In this document: one piece after another, positions 11,788-24,617 of the stretch
How the letters are laid out: each line of letters begins with the position of its first letter
How positions within the stretch are numbered: position 1 is the stretch's first letter
Origin: Agriotes lineatus
Lineage: Eukaryota; Arthropoda; Insecta; Coleoptera; Elateridae
Reading direction: 5' to 3'
Assembly (NCBI GenBank): GCA_940337035.1
Contig: CALNHX010002972.1
Span: 98,322-162,321 of the forward strand
Length of the DNA stretch: 64,000 nt
Notes under the pieces: generated by a model
The model's database searches: none
Seen by the model: only the letters and a program-made list of their open reading frames with translations
What the model was told of the DNA's origin: nothing
Program-made: the position numbers and the translations under genes

Positions 11788-13577
11788 TGTAATAACCCTC
11801 CCCTAATGATAAATATAGGGGTTTTTAATATAAATTAATTTAATGTCAAGGAAAATTTACACTTCCTGATTATTAAGTTTCAATAGAAATTCACCTGTCA
11901 CATTCAGGGTAAATTAAAGGAGTGTTGTAAAAACTACAACAACTAAATAGTTTATTGTGCTTTTCTTATTTTATCTATTTGCATTAAAAATTCGGCTAGT
12001 TCCGGAAAACATGAGACACCCTTGGTTCAGGGGTGTGGATTCATAAAATTAAGAAAAAAGTTGGTATGACAAATAACCCGTTGTATGACAAATACTCTCA
12101 AATATTTCGGGCAAATGTACAATTTCATCTGACATTTAGCTAATCTATAAATTTGACTTAGCAACAAAATGAGTTGTGGTCTCAAGAAAATAGCGTAAAT
12201 TAAATTTTAAAAACTCCAAAATGGTAAAAACGCGTCAGGTACTCTGATGTAGCAACTGCTAAACTCATTTCATTTTTAGTGTGACGTCGAACAGACGCCC
12301 GACAGGTTTTTGTTTCATATCCGGCCGAAAACCGAATAATGCCGCGTCATTTCGCATTTTCAAGGGACACTATTTAAATTTCTGAAAACTGGACGGCTTT
12401 GGACCACTGGAATATGGCTCTCCACCTCGTAGACAGCATGATCTTGAATAAGTTAAAAAATGATTGATCTACGGCAAAGCTTTCCCTGTGAAATTCTGTC
12501 TTTATCGGAGACTTCTCGGACGCCGGATACGCTTCCAAATGACGCCACGGGAATAACGGACTTGGAAATTGTTTGTTGCTTGGTATTTCTGTTTGTACTG
12601 GTTCCGGAATGTGCTCTATATTCGTAACAGGCGCTATTTTTGCTGGGCGAAGTTGCTTGCTTACAGAAATGGGCCCCCGAAGTCACTCGCACTTGGACGA
12701 ATTCTTCTGCTGGCTTATCTACTTTACCTGGGCCTCTTCACACCTGGCAAATTATATCCGCAGATGAACTGGACACTAGTGAATTACTATACACACAATT
12801 GGTACAACTAATAACAATTTTAATTGCAATTTTACATGATAATTGAGGAGCTCAATGTGGCCCCGACACACAATTTTCAATCTTGTTTAGTTCTTCCTAA
12901 TAAATGACAGTCAGGTCACTTAGCAACTAGATATTCAAATGTTTATAAAGGAAATTAGGACTGATAACATATTTAACCTTATGACTACAGTTTTGATGTC
13001 ATGTCTTTGCTTAACCACTAGTATTGTCTTTTCTTAGAATAATTGTTACAACACATGTTCTGCTTTTAAATCACTTTTGTTTATAATGCACTAAGACACT
13101 TGGAGTTTATTTAACGTCTCACTAATTGTCTTTCGATCGGTTGCGTTCCATTTTCATTGCTCTTTGCAATTATTATTTTGCTAACACGATTTCGTTTGCC
13201 TTTTGCTGGCTTATACAGTTTTAATACATAACGCTCATATTCTTTCTGTATTTAACAAATCATTTTGCATTATTCTATTCACATTATGTCTGATATTAAT
13301 AAGCTCAATTCCGTCAGTTACAAATTAAATTGCATTAGCCCTTCCGAACATTTATCATATCTGAAACTCTGAATGTAACCCTTCTATAACCTGCTTTGTT
13401 TCATGCTAACTCCTATCCCTCAAATGATTAGTTATTGCTGCTCACATCAAGTGCTTTTATTAATGTAAAGTATTGATTATTTTGAAATAGATAAAATATT
13501 TAATTCTGTGCTCACGTTGACGTTATTCATTTAGTTAATTAGGCAATCAGATATTCTATGGGCAGTAAACCATCACA
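11788..13577. mobile_element. Solo LTR, 1790 bp, second family
   Basis: The block starts TGTAATAACCC and ends ACCATCACA, giving TG...CA ends. It is flanked by GTAT on the left and ATAT on the right. The matching site in unit B reads GTTACATATATGATC without the insert, which fits a 4-bp duplication with one later substitution. Its termini differ from the TGTTAAG/TGTTACGG family. Open frames at 12453-12846 overlap each other in several phases and match no recognised domain. Confidence 0.65.
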
Positions 13578-13784
13578 ATATATGATCGTGCCATATGTGC
13601 GACGACTTCGGCTAAAGAGAATTTGCAAGGGAAACGGGAATTAATTATTGCTAAACCTAGGTGCAAAAATCGATTTAAAATCGAGTCAGCGATACCTACC
13701 GTTAGTGTAAAATGTGAATGGGGGCAGAGAGCGTTGATAATATGGCATTTTAAATTTACAGGTGAGAAAGGATCGAAAATAACC

Positions 13785-13856
13785 TTTTCCCAACCGAGAT
13801 TCGAACTCGCGACCTCTGGCTCGACAGTTGAGTATATATTCCATTAGACCAGGGAC
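13785..13856 (-). repeat. tRNA-like SINE head shared by units A, B and C
   Basis: On the minus strand, TGGTCTAATGGAATA (A-box-like) and GAGTTCGAATCTCGG (B box) stand about 45 bp apart. The same sequence lies at 50638-50703 (B) and, truncated, at 60438-60476 (C), so insertion predates the segment duplications. The arms do not fold as a full tRNA and no CCA-proximal stem closes. Confidence 0.65.
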
Positions 13857-14589
13857 TTTTAAACTTTTGTCCTCAAATACCCATTTACGATATTTAGCAA
13901 AAGTAATTGTACCTCCAACTCCATTGAGTGCGTAGCTGATTAGCACCGCTTACTTACCATGATATCGTGGAAGAGAGTGAAAAGTTTCTCATTTTTGACA
14001 AGAGTAGGTACCTAATTGTGTAAGATGCTTATAACTTAATAAAATTGATAGGAGCTACAGGGTCACGTAAATTTTATATCGCTTTTGTGAATGGAATCAA
14101 AAATCACTTATTCCACATTAAAATATTTTTTTAATGTCAAGATATTATACTCCGGTCGGCAAGTACATAATGAGGGGGGTTACCTGGACACAATTCCCAA
14201 GTTAATGAAATTTTTGGGATATTGTTTGGGGATGGTATGGGGTGTGGAATCTGAGTTTTCGACCTCGAGGACCCTGTGCTAACTCGGGAAGGGCCAAAAA
14301 ACCACGAAAATTTCGAATTTTTTTTCGGTTTTTTGCTTACATCTTCTGAACCATGCGGTTTTCGAGAAAAAGTTCTGATACAAAGTTGTAGAGCATTACA
14401 TTTTATTTAATTTTAATTGGTCAAAATTATTTGTTGACCTAATACTTACCGAGATACAGCACTTGAAAGATGGAACAAATTTCTCAAAATGTAAAAAACG
14501 AATAAATGCAATTTTTTTGCCTCATAACTTTCATTATTCAACATATCTATGTATACTATACATATTATGTATGTCCCCTGACCCCCCTT

Positions 14590-15381
14590 CCGCTCCCTCC
14601 AAACTTCTAGTATCATACGTTGCAACCCCAACCATAATGGGAGACAGGAATAATTTTGGACGCACGGCTAGCGTAATAGCATGTGCCAGAGGAAGACATT
14701 GTTCTTCCATGAATCCAGTAAACCCCGTTTATTCGTCAAAATAATCGTATGCACGAGAAGCCAGCAGTGCTTTTGGGACAACATGACGGGAACCAGCAAA
14801 AGTATTATCAATGGAGGATAAGTAGCAGTGTCGAACATTTTTGAGCGGATATCTTCCAAAATAATTTTTCCTGCGGTTTTGACAATTCGAGCTCATTCTT
14901 CTGAGGATCTCCTTCTTTTTCGTTTGAGTACCAGTTATCAGATAATTTTATGACCAGTGTTTTTGAAACACACCACACTTACTCTGTTGGGTGAATCACT
15001 TATGATTATGTCGCCTTTATACTTCTCCTCCAGACGCCTTTTCAAAGTTTTCACGTGTGGACGAGAATCTTCAGGTACCTGATCAAGCAACTGTCCAATG
15101 GAAAACTGGCACTCATCACTATTCTCCTCAAGAAACGCGAATATAATTTTCATGCTTTGATCATAGTTGGAAGTACTAGAACGTCCAGGCCTTTTTTGGA
15201 CACGTGCAGGCAATTGTGTAAAAATTGACAATACATTTTTGGTGGTATTCAGCGTTTACTGCTACTAAATCTGTGTTGAAACTATCCAACACTGTCATAC
15301 GGCCTTCAATTTTCGCCCCATTCTTCACCTCGCTCTCTTGCTTTTGTCAAATCGTGTTTGCTACATTTGGGAGCGTCACTT
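14590..15381 (-). pseudogene. Remnant of CXC/TSO1-associated repeat protein (N-terminal and middle part)
   Basis: The minus strand carries an order of motifs that recurs in a multi-copy invertebrate protein family often annotated as tesmin/TSO1-like CXC proteins: a CxxC zinc-binding start (17370-17251, before the LTR), NTDLVAVNAEYHQKC, ENSDECQFSIGQLLD, KRRLEEKYKGDIIIS, VVCFKNTGHKII, then KIILEDIRSKMFD and a HAITLAVRPK-like block. At least three frameshifts and one in-frame stop separate the parts. The clean 98-codon frame at 15231-14938 is the best-preserved stretch. Placing the family relies on remembered motif order; its function is unknown, though repeated occurrence with TIRs suggests a mobile-element protein. 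Confidence 0.55.
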
Positions 15382-16043
15382 TGTTACGGTATTAAAAGGA
15401 CTTTACGACACCCACCCAAGGTGAGCATCGCACACGGAATCAGTCCTGAAAACCTGACACACTTGCCCTGAAATCGTTCGAAATAGGCTAATAGGCCACG
15501 GCTGGAACGCTCAGGGGAGTCGGGCGTGAGTCACACGATACGTTCTGGGCAAGCGCGTTGTGGCATAATATATACAGGGTATGTCGAAATTATGAGGGCG
15601 CCACCAAGCCTGTCTTAACCCGGCTAACCGGCCTGACGGTTAGACGGGAGCGAAGCATGCAAAAATACTCCGCCAATAAGATTACTCAAGAGTTGCAAGG
15701 TCAAATAACAATTTCGGATTGCCTTAAGCAAGGATTGTGATTAGGTGTCAATCCGACCACGACTACGCAGCTGTCTCACTCACCTGCACGCTCACAGCTT
15801 CCTCGTTCCGTCGTACAATAATCCGTACAATAAAGGGGCGTCTATCTGTAACAGAACATGCACAAGCCGAAACAAACAATAGTTCCCTTAACTAACCAAT
15901 CATATATTTCACTTCGGGTTACAATGGGGTAGCAGAATGCGTCGCCCTGTAATCTAACCTTAATCTATAATTAAGGGCACCAGCTGGCACGCGCGCTCTA
16001 AACTTAACGACAGATGTTGAACATTAGTGAACAGCAATAATAG

Positions 16044-16260
16044 GTAGTAACGAGTAGGTACAAAGATACACGTTGCCTTATGCAAGGGCAGCGACGATTT
16101 ACATTTGCCTCACGGCATGAACAGTCTGCAAGTCTAAATGAATACACTAGGGTAGTAATGAGTAGGTACAAAGATACACGTTGCCTTATGCAAGGGCAGC
16201 GACGATTTACATTTGCCTTCACGGCATGAACAGTCTGCAAGTCTAAATGAATACACTAGC
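16044..16260. repeat. Tandem duplication, 108-bp period, inside the LTR
   Basis: Two near-identical copies begin at 16044 and 16152, and a partial third (GTAGTAATGAG repeated) starts at 16261. They differ by a handful of bases and one inserted T. The open frame at 16240-16004 simply reads through this duplication. Confidence 0.9.
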
Positions 16261-16898
16261 GTAGTAATGAGTAGTAATGAGTAACACTCGCGTTCACAGC
16301 GGTAATCAGGTTAAAGGCACATACCTTAATGCGTAGGCGGCGAGGGAGCCTGGTACAGTTGAGTTACGACGAGCTGCAATCGTAGGTGGCAGGTACCTTC
16401 GGTGTTACAACGGCGAAAGGGGGTGAATGCATAACCGCCTCAATGGCGACGGGAGACGCGTCAGGACGCGTACAACGGGACGACGAAAAGAATGGGGGCC
16501 TCACTCGTTCTGCTGAACCAAATCCTCGCAGGTCGAGATGAAGGGGGCACGACCCCTCACTAACAGTAGCAGGAACTGGGCTCCAAAAACACCCACGTTA
16601 CGCCGAAGACCACTCGACAAATTCCGACTCACAACCACCACACAAGCGCTCTCTGCAATGGGCTCCGGACGACTGCCTTTAAGGCGAAAACGTTGGTAAC
16701 AAAATTGCTGAAGCAGCACTTGACGGGAAAAAGACTGACGCCCCCGCCATAATGGCGGGAGCGCCGCACGAAGCACACACTATCCGACCACTTGCTTGAT
16801 CGACGGCTCTCGGCTGAATGCCCGAGGGAAGCGTTGGCAAAAGGTCACCTTCGCCGCGTCCCCCACGTGACTAAACCACAGCGAATCGCAAGGCGATG

Positions 16899-17004
16899 AA
16901 ATGAAACCAACCAATGCGGGCCACGCTGGTATCACGCCGCCACAGCGTGCTAAATGAAACAAACCAATGCGGGCCACGCTGGTATCACGCCGCCACAGCG
17001 TGCT
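16899..17004. repeat. Tandem duplication, 53-bp period, inside the LTR
   Basis: Two almost identical copies start with AAATGAAAC at 16899 and 16952 and include GCGGGCCACGCTGGTATCAC. This looks like a recent local duplication in the U3 or R region. Confidence 0.88.
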
Positions 17005-17437
17005 ATTCAGAATTCAGAAAAACGCCATCAGAGGAGAGCTCCAACCGACGACAAATACTGCTTTTGGGGCTAAATATGTGCGAAATCGTGATTCTGGAAT
17101 TAGGCGATGGAGCCAAATAAAGAGCTAAAAGGGCTTAGCATACGGGCACGCTGCTCTAAGCTTAGGCGGCTATTCAAAATACCAAAATGACCTAACTAAC
17201 GGCGTGAAATGCAATTAAGCATCTGCGACAGCAAAATGACTTAACAACTTTTACCATAAGATTGCGTCTTTTAACATTTAACTTGACCTGTTTTTGTCTG
17301 AATTTTTCAGTAACTTTTTCCTGGCATAGGAAGCATCTATTGTTGAAATCAAATGATGGCCTACCTGAGCGGGTTGGTTTGGAGGCAGTTGTAGGGGCGT
17401 CCTGTTAACGACGTACAGAGGCCAAAATTATGTAAAT

Positions 17438-18262
17438 CAGGGCTGTCCAACTTCAAATTTGAAATAAGAAAATTGAAGATTTGTATTAATTTAAAACTTG
17501 TATATTTGGATACTAATTTTTATTTATATAAGAAGTAACTGGTCTATGGGAACGAGTAACCTGACCACACACAATACATGCTACATACAACATAACATAT
17601 GATATGCTGTGACCTGTAATTGGTCATGTAACAGTTGGTCGCAGCTTAAATAAATAATATAAATAAAATAAAAGTTTAGGTTACATTACAAAAAGCATTG
17701 AACCATAAAAGAGATATACAGGGTGTTCCGTGAAGTAACCGACAAACTTACACAATGTGTTCTAGTGGGAATTCTGAAAAAAAATCATATATGCTTTAGG
17801 TTAATTCCTTTCTGTTCTTGAGATATCGACAAAAGAAAAAATGTGGGTAATGTATATTTACTTATACAGATAAGTAAACTAGATAAAATAACATTTGTTG
17901 ATAAGTAAGAATTGTCAAAGTAATCATTAATTAACACCAATTAACAACACTACTAAAACACAATCAAAAACAGATGTCTCTTCACTACAGGTCTATTCGG
18001 TGGCAACTGTCAGAATGAGACAACCGACAAGACAAGCCTTGCACTGGAGCTGGGCAGATGTTGCCAGATAAAGTGAAAATTCTTATAGTAATGATAGATT
18101 GTTGTACCTTTGTTCTAAGTACCTATGTTATATTGTTTTCAATGATTTATTATTTATATTCTAGATTCGTGTTTTCTGAAAGTGTAGTATCGATTCGCGG
18201 GCCACAAAAAAATATCCTTGCGGCCCGCATGCTCCCCGCGAGCCACATGTTGGACAGCTCTG
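17438..18262. mobile_element. Non-autonomous hAT element, 825 bp
   Basis: The termini CAGGGCTGTCCAACTT and ATGTTGGACAGCTCTG are inverted copies with two mismatches. The flanking octamers ATGTAAAT (17430-17437) and ATATAAAT (18263-18270) are an 8-bp duplication with one change. Unit B has a single AATTATCTAAAT at the matching place. The interior has no transposase frame; near 17716 it contains an ATACAGGGTGTTCCG motif typical of other arthropod transposon ends, perhaps a nested fragment. Confidence 0.88.
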
Positions 18263-18500
18263 ATATAAATAATCTTGTTTCAAGAAGATAAATATAACTT
18301 ACTTCGTACGCAAACATTTTTTCCAAAAGAAAAAATAGTGTTAGACATTTGGGAACTATTGAGATTAAATTTATAAAATGTGCAGAACTTAATAGAATCA
18401 GAATAAATCAAACTGTTATTTAAGATTCTAAAGTTCCTAGTGTTAATACAATTAAAAATATTTATTTCACACGAAAACATTTTTCAATGTGCAAAATATT

Positions 18501-20120
18501 TGTCAGGACATTTTTAAATTGTACGAACGTACGGCTAATTAGAGTATTTTCCAAATTACGACCCCACTTGTATATAGGTTTTTCAAATTTTTCCGCTTGA
18601 TTATAAGCATCCCGAATAATTTCGCTTGCAATCGACGGTCTGAATAGCACTCATTTGGTGTTTCTCGGTTTTCGATCTGTTGGCGCACCAAGGGTAATCA
18701 GTTGTTACAAATTATCGATCCGTCTACGACTTGCTTTTAGGCGTGGTTCTGGCGTAAATTTAAAACGCAACGGCCATGGGTGCGAAAGAGAAGGCCCGCT
18801 TCAGCTCGGCAGCCCCGAGACCTTTTATCGATCACGCGCCGTTTGGCCCGGTTTTTCCAGTTAGTTGGCATCCGACTTCCAAAAGCAACAAGTAGTTGTG
18901 ACGCTTGGCGTTTCTCGCCGCCCTCTGCGACCTAGTGCCGTGGGGGTGGGCGACCCCCGTTTGCCATGTTTCGTGCAGTAAATCTCCTGATTAGTGAGTT
19001 CCAGTTATTTTAATGTGGGTTTTCAGACTTCGAGCAAGTCGGTCGTAGGACTGTGTGTGTGAGGGTTGTTTGTGCTTGTCCTGTCGAAATCCAGGCGTTT
19101 TTCCGTCTTAGTAAATGAGCCGTGGGCCGATATAACACCTGTTGTGGGGGATCAAATGGAGAGCGTTGGTTAATTCTACATGCGAATCGGCGTGCCTTGT
19201 CAATTATTCCGGTTGCATAATGGCTTCTAGTTAGGAAACTGCGGGACATCACCAACGCCGACCCTTCGAGCTCCTTTGTTTTCCCCCCTGTTTCGTAGTC
19301 TTGGGAAACTCGTCTGTCTCGCAGCTGGGCTTCCCTTCGACTGCCACAGGTGAAGCTAAGCTAAGGTACTCTACTATTTATATTTTCGCGGATTGCATGC
19401 TTTAGCCGTCGGTCCGGCGTTTAGAAGAATTCCGAGCTAATCAAAAAGTGTGCGCATACAGCGCCATTTGCAAGCGCTCGATATTTGTGTAATAACTAAC
19501 GTTTATTTCAACACACCCTGCCGATACGCAGTGTGAGTATACTTTAATTATATAATGCCACTTGCAGGCTCCTAACACTTTATGTAACAGCTAAGACGCA
19601 TCTCCCTTTTCTGCAACTTGCAGTGTAACATTGTTTTGCTCTATTTGTCTGAAGGACAATAGACCTATTTGTTAAAAGCTTCCGCTGTATTTTCTTTGTG
19701 TTAAATGCTGTGTTTCAGTTTAAGCAATTTGTAGTGTCGTCGCCCGATTGGTGTAAAGCGTATTGTGGACGAATTTTGTGAGCGTCAAGGTAAGATCGAA
19801 CGCTTCAGCTGCTGCCTCCAGTGAGCCCCAAGGCTACACACATATCCCACCCCGTTTGGTATTCGGGTTTCTGTCAGACGTGTGTTTAATTATGAAACCA
19901 GTGGCGTCCTACTACTTTGCAACACCCTGTATATGTCGTCACGCTTGTCGTTACGGCGTCCCGTTCGTAGAACCACGCCCATCTCCCTGAGCGTATTCAG
20001 CCGTGGGTGTTAGTCTGTTCTCGGGAATTCAAGGGCAAGTGGTGACGTTTCCAGGACGTGATAAGTTTTATGACACTCTCGTATCACGAGGTGTCGTAAA
20101 AACAGGTTTATACCGTAACA
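18501..20120. mobile_element. Solo LTR, 1620 bp, TSD TATT (family TGTTACGG)
   Basis: On the minus strand it starts TGTTACGGTATAAACC and ends GTCCTGACA, flanked by TATT on both sides (18497-18500, 20121-20124). Units B and C have the uninterrupted site. The first 300 bases on the minus strand align by eye with the LTRs at 15382 and 29699, for example the GGGCGTGGTTC stretch and the GGCTGAA...CGCTCAGG block. It contains no coding domain. Confidence 0.87.
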
Positions 20121-20639
20121 TATTAACATGCATTTGCAATCTGTCTAAATAGCTTATCTAAGACGTTGGAGACTTAATAAATTAGTATTTTTTACGTTTC
20201 CTCACTTACACATTATTATAAATAGTAGCACATTGTAACAATGTAAAATCATAATGTTCTGTATAGCTTAAAATCGGTGCCAAAGGTCCTGGCAGTAGAG
20301 GCACTTTAATATTTAATTAAAAAGAAATAAGATAATCAAAGCCTAATACAATTGGATAATGTTAAACAAATATGAAACGTTTCCTGGTGTTAATAGAATT
20401 AAAATGAACTTATTTCACACTAATGTTTCATTCTACTTGCAAAATCATAACAGATATTTACAATCAGTCGATAGAAAATTTCTAAAATATTTAAGACTAA
20501 ATAAATTAGAAGAAATTAATTTAATAAATTTCTATATGTTACTTTTCCCACTTCAACATTTTTTCTGACACAAGAATACTAGTATGCAACTGAAAACCTG
20601 TCAGATTTAAATTTATAAGTTGTTAATAAAAATTAAAAA

Positions 20640-21310
20640 ATAATCTGTAAAAGGTTTTACCCAGAACTTCCATTCTCGACATTGTGACACTAAATAATTT
20701 TAAAAATCAAATTAAGTTAGGAGTAAAAATATTTTCACGTTTCTAAATAAATTTTCAAAGAATAAAAACGTTACCGGTGGTCGAATTTGAACGGCAGGCG
20801 GACCGCGTATGCAGTCCCAGCGTTTTGTGGGATATTGCCAGGAACAGGCTATTTCTACCCGAGCTACGGAGCACCGACCCTTAGAATTCCTGCGTTGCAG
20901 GTGTATTAAGTAACGCACTAATTTGTTACTCCTTTTTGTATCGTACAACATTTATTCTGTATTTATTGGGACCCATTTTTGGTAAGAATAAAGCCTGCGG
21001 TATGTATAAATTATTACTTGTATTTATTAGTAAGTTAAATAAAAAATAAACAAAATGTTATTTTTTAAGGTGTTCACCCTGTATATATTTGTCTGAAATT
21101 TTCTCGGTTTCATGCCAGGTAGATATATAATGTGTATGCAAAATATTGCCTTCGGCAGACAGACAGACAGACAGACAAGCAGACGGACGGAATTGAGAAA
21201 ATCTGTTTTTCGTCATCTTGGGACCCTGAAACGTGAAGATCGGGAAAAATCTCAAAAGGTGATTTTTAAGCGATTACAATACTTTCTTCGTCTTTTAGAC
21301 GAGGGAAGTA
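20640..21310. repeat. Compound repeat: SINE-like block plus TGTC-repeat block
   Basis: Unit B lacks this segment. On the minus strand, GTTCAAATTCGACCACCGGT (about 20770-20800) resembles a B box; the CCACCGGTAAYG end is shared with the SINE at 55930-56110. A second block (21060-21310) carries a GACA microsatellite (21155-21180) and a region resembling 56270-56440 in inverted orientation. An ATATACAGGGTGAACACC end (minus strand, about 21070-21090) suggests a Tc1/mariner-like terminus between the two. Confidence 0.5.
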
Positions 21311-22453
21311 AAAACTTATTTCACACTAAAACATTTTTTCAGAGTGAAAAACATAACTTACTTTACACGTCAACATGTTTTCAATGTGAAAAATTATATT
21401 GGTTATTTGGAAACCGGCAGAATAAAATTACAAGATGTCCAGAAGTTATAGTCGTAAAAAGTTAAACAATTATTAAAAATTCTAAATTTGTTTACGCCAA
21501 CAGAATCAAAAAATTTTTACTTCGCATTGAAACATTTTTTCAATGTAGAAAATATTAAGCCACTTAGAATTCAGTAAAATGAATTTAATTAAATTGAAAA
21601 TGGCATACAAGAAGCTATACATTTATAAAATAACACACTTTATTTCATACTTAAACTTTTTCTCAGTGTGTCAAATATATAAATACCCACTCGAAAACTG
21701 GAACACCAAAACTGTGGTCTACAGAATTTCTAAAAGTAAAAAGGAAATTATATAATATTTATATAGATTTATAAAATGATTCCCAGGTAAACTTATATAC
21801 CATTTTAATATTTTTACAATGAACCTACATATTTATTACGAAAAGAATAAAGAGCATATTTAGTAATATTAGTACTATTTAGATATTATATATGTACATT
21901 CCGTTTATTTTCAAAACCACCTCGCATCATTTTCCAATTTTTGTTTTATGCCATGTTTGTATTATCCATTACGTCAATCAGGCTGTGTACCCATACACCT
22001 GGCTGGCATACCCCTATGGGTACGCGTACCCTACTTTGGAAAACCCTGCACTAGGCCTTACCCACAACGTAGTTACGTTACCGGTCAACATACAAATTCA
22101 CTAAGGGCCGGTTTTACATACAGTGTACATATAAAACGCTATCCGAGGTATAATTGTAATAGTTTCGTTTGTTGCAGCAATCGTTTCTAGAGTATTTATT
22201 CCGACATAACTTTATCTTTGGTTTGTAGAACCAGCCCTAAGACATACAAATAAACGTGACAAATCCCGTTCTAAAGTTTTTCAGTTCATTACATTAATAT
22301 TCCACACAAACTGGAGCAGAAATAATCCTGATAACTTATGTTGTTCTCGAAATACAATATTTACATCCATCCCACGGCACACCTTCGCTAAATTAAATTT
22401 TTCGACTTGCCTTTAACAAAAAAACTTATGTAGTTTTATGAACCCTTTTATAT

Positions 22454-24531
22454 AATTTTCTTCTTCTTTATGTGCCGTGCTCGGTCTCCCGAACGTTGGC
22501 GATTACTGTGGAGAGTGCATTTCTGTTTTCTGCCGTTCTGAAAAGTTGTCCAGAACTTTGTATTCCAGTCCAGTCTCTGATATTCTTTAGCCATGACATC
22601 TGTTTTCTACCCACTCCGCGTCTACCTTCTATCTTTCCCTTCATTATGAGTTGAAGAAGTCGATAGTAGTCTCCTCGCAATATATGACCGAGATAAGCGA
22701 TTTTACTGCACTTTATAGTTGTTACTAGTTGCCTTTCCGCTGTAGCTCGTCTTAGAACTTCTTCGTTAGTCAATAAATCTGTCCATGGAACTCTAAGCAT
22801 TCTTCGATGAATCCACATTTCAAATGCTTCTAATTTATTGAGTAGATTCACTTTCAGGGTCCAGCTCTCTGCTCCATATAGCAGCACCGACCAAACATAA
22901 CATTTGACCATTCGTTGACGCAATTTCAAGTTCAAGTTATCATTACAAAAGAGAGCTTTCATTCTTTTGAAGGTTGCCCTGGCTGCTTCAATTCGCAATT
23001 CGGCATCCGATCTTTACCTCGGGGTTCAGTTTTTCAGTTATTATACTGCCTAGGTACTTAAATTGTTGGACTCGCTCTATTATAACACCATTTAGGCTTA
23101 GTCTCGCAAGTTCGTGTTGTTCTCGGCTAAATACCATGAACTTTGTTTTTTTCACGTTTATGTTGAGCCCTAATTCTATTCCTGTTGTACTATTTTTATT
23201 TATTAGGTGTTGTAGGCCCTCCAAATTATCACACAAAATAAGGGTATCATCAGCGTATCTAATTGTATTTATTAGGACCCCATTAATTTTTACTCCATGT
23301 TCTATGTCTTCAAGGGCTTTCATTGAAGATTTGATCAGAATAAAGATTGAACAGAAGAGGCGAAAGAATGCAGCCCTGTCGAACCCCTCGTTGTATTTTT
23401 AAGTTTGATGTAAGTACTTATATTGCCTGTTCTTACTTCTGCTGTTTGACCCCAATATATATTTTCGATAATCCGGATATCCTTGCTGTCTAGTCCAGTT
23501 CGACGTAACATGTCTATTAGTTTAGAGTGACGTACTCTGTCGAACGCCTTCTCGTAGTCAATAAAACATGCGAAAATATCTTTTCGTTGATCGTGACATT
23601 TTTGAAGAAGAACGTTGATTCCAAAGATGGCCCCACGTGTACCAAATGCGTTTCTAAATCCCATTTGAGCGTCATTAAGGTCGAACTCACACTTATTGCG
23701 TATCCTAGCATGAATAATCAGCAAAAAGATCTTCAACAAGTGGCTTATCAGGCTGATTAGTCTGTAGTTTCCACATATTTTAGGACGTGACTTCTTAGGA
23801 ATTGTTACAAAGGTTGACCTTACCCAGTCATCCGGTATTATTCCGCTGTTGTATACCTCATATAGTTTCGTGATTTTGCCAATGTTTCCATCTTCAATAA
23901 GCTTTATGGTTTCAACAGGGATTCCGTAGGGACCAGTTGCTTTTCGTTCATTATCTCAGGTCCTTCTAGCTTCATGACGTTAGTCTGCAGATCTGGTCTA
24001 TCGTCATTGAACAAATTATTTATGTATTGCTCCCATGTGTTTCGTATCTCTTTCTCGTCTACTATAGGCACACCTGTTGCGTCGCATAGTGTGTGGGATT
24101 GTCGTTTTTTGTAATTTCCTGTTACTTCGTTAACTTTTTTATGTGTTTGAAATAAGTTGTTCTTTTCTTCAAGTTCCTCCATTTTTCTGCATCTTTCTCT
24201 CATCCATTTTTCTTTCGCTACTTTAATTTTTATTTTTATATTTTTTTGTATTCTCCTATATTCCTCTTTGTTGTTCTTAGTTAATCTTCGTTCCTCCATT
24301 AAATTTAAGATTTCGTCTGTCATCCATCTTTTTATTTTAATTCTTTCTCTTGGTTTTATGTTGTTAGTGCATACTGTGGTAAGAATACTTTTTACTTCTT
24401 CCCATAGGGGTTGTACCTCATTGTACTTGTTCTCTTTAAGATCAGTCAGTTTTTTATTAAGGTCTTGTTTCGTTCGTTCTTTTACTTGTGAGTTTTCTAA
24501 TAATGAAGTATCTGGTTTTGGTTCCGGCAAA
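22454..24531 (-). mobile_element. RTE-clade non-LTR retrotransposon, 5'-truncated, decayed
   Basis: The minus strand encodes successive parts of an RTE-type polyprotein in four frames. These are a linker after the missing endonuclease (about 24530-23910), the RT palm with FACFIDYEKAFDRV (23739-23335), the YADD box in IRYADDTLIL (23323-22988), and the C-terminal YGAESWTLK and RMLRVPWTD region (22998-22468). Frameshifts separate these parts. The 3' end is a short AAAGAAGAAG tail next to unit A sequence at 22453; the 5' end abuts the receptor's last exon near 24531. The endonuclease is missing, as expected after 5' truncation at insertion. Confidence 0.9.
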
Positions 24532-24617
24532 AATTGTAAATTAGTAAAAATGACCAATTTCGAAAGTAATACTTCGGCAGGTTGTGCAAAAAAAAACGGT
24601 AGATGTAGGAAACTTAC

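Larger units (their letters stand above)
15382..17246. mobile_element. Solo LTR, 1865 bp, TSD ACTT (family TGTTACGG)
   Basis: The ends are TGTTACGG and ACTTAACA, flanked by ACTT on both sides (15378-15381, 17247-17250). With the LTR and one ACTT set aside, the minus-strand reading frame of the interrupted protein runs through the join in phase, which independently confirms the boundaries. The LTR is GC-richer than its surroundings. It contains a tandem repeat of about 108 bp (16044-16260) and one of about 53 bp (16899-17004). No gag or pol is present. Confidence 0.88.
14148..17429 (-). mobile_element. TIR element with CXC-type protein remnant, split by a solo LTR
   Basis: Comparison with units B and C shows foreign sequence starting at TACTCCGGTCGGC directly after a TTA, close to the TAGTCCAGGCGCC terminus and TTA duplication of the related element at 26277-30203. 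The coding remnant is on the minus strand (17370-17251 and 15381-14590), with the solo LTR 15382-17246 between. The right end, before the hAT derivative at 17438, has no clear inverted terminus and is probably deleted. The region 14148-14580 looks like 3' UTR plus a long subterminal repeat. Confidence 0.55.

Noticed and set aside
12453..12846. Cluster of short open frames on both strands
   Set aside because: They overlap in several phases inside a solo LTR, with no recognised motif.
13785..13856. Possible genuine tRNA gene
   Set aside because: The A and B boxes are present but the stems do not close and the same sequence sits in each duplicated unit; treated as a SINE head.
16004..16240. 78-codon minus-strand frame with an internally repeated protein
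   Set aside because: The protein repeat comes from the 108-bp tandem duplication in the solo LTR; it has no family match.
21155..21180. GACA tract considered as a CRISPR-like or regulatory array
   Set aside because: It is a simple tetranucleotide microsatellite without spacers, part of a dispersed repeat.
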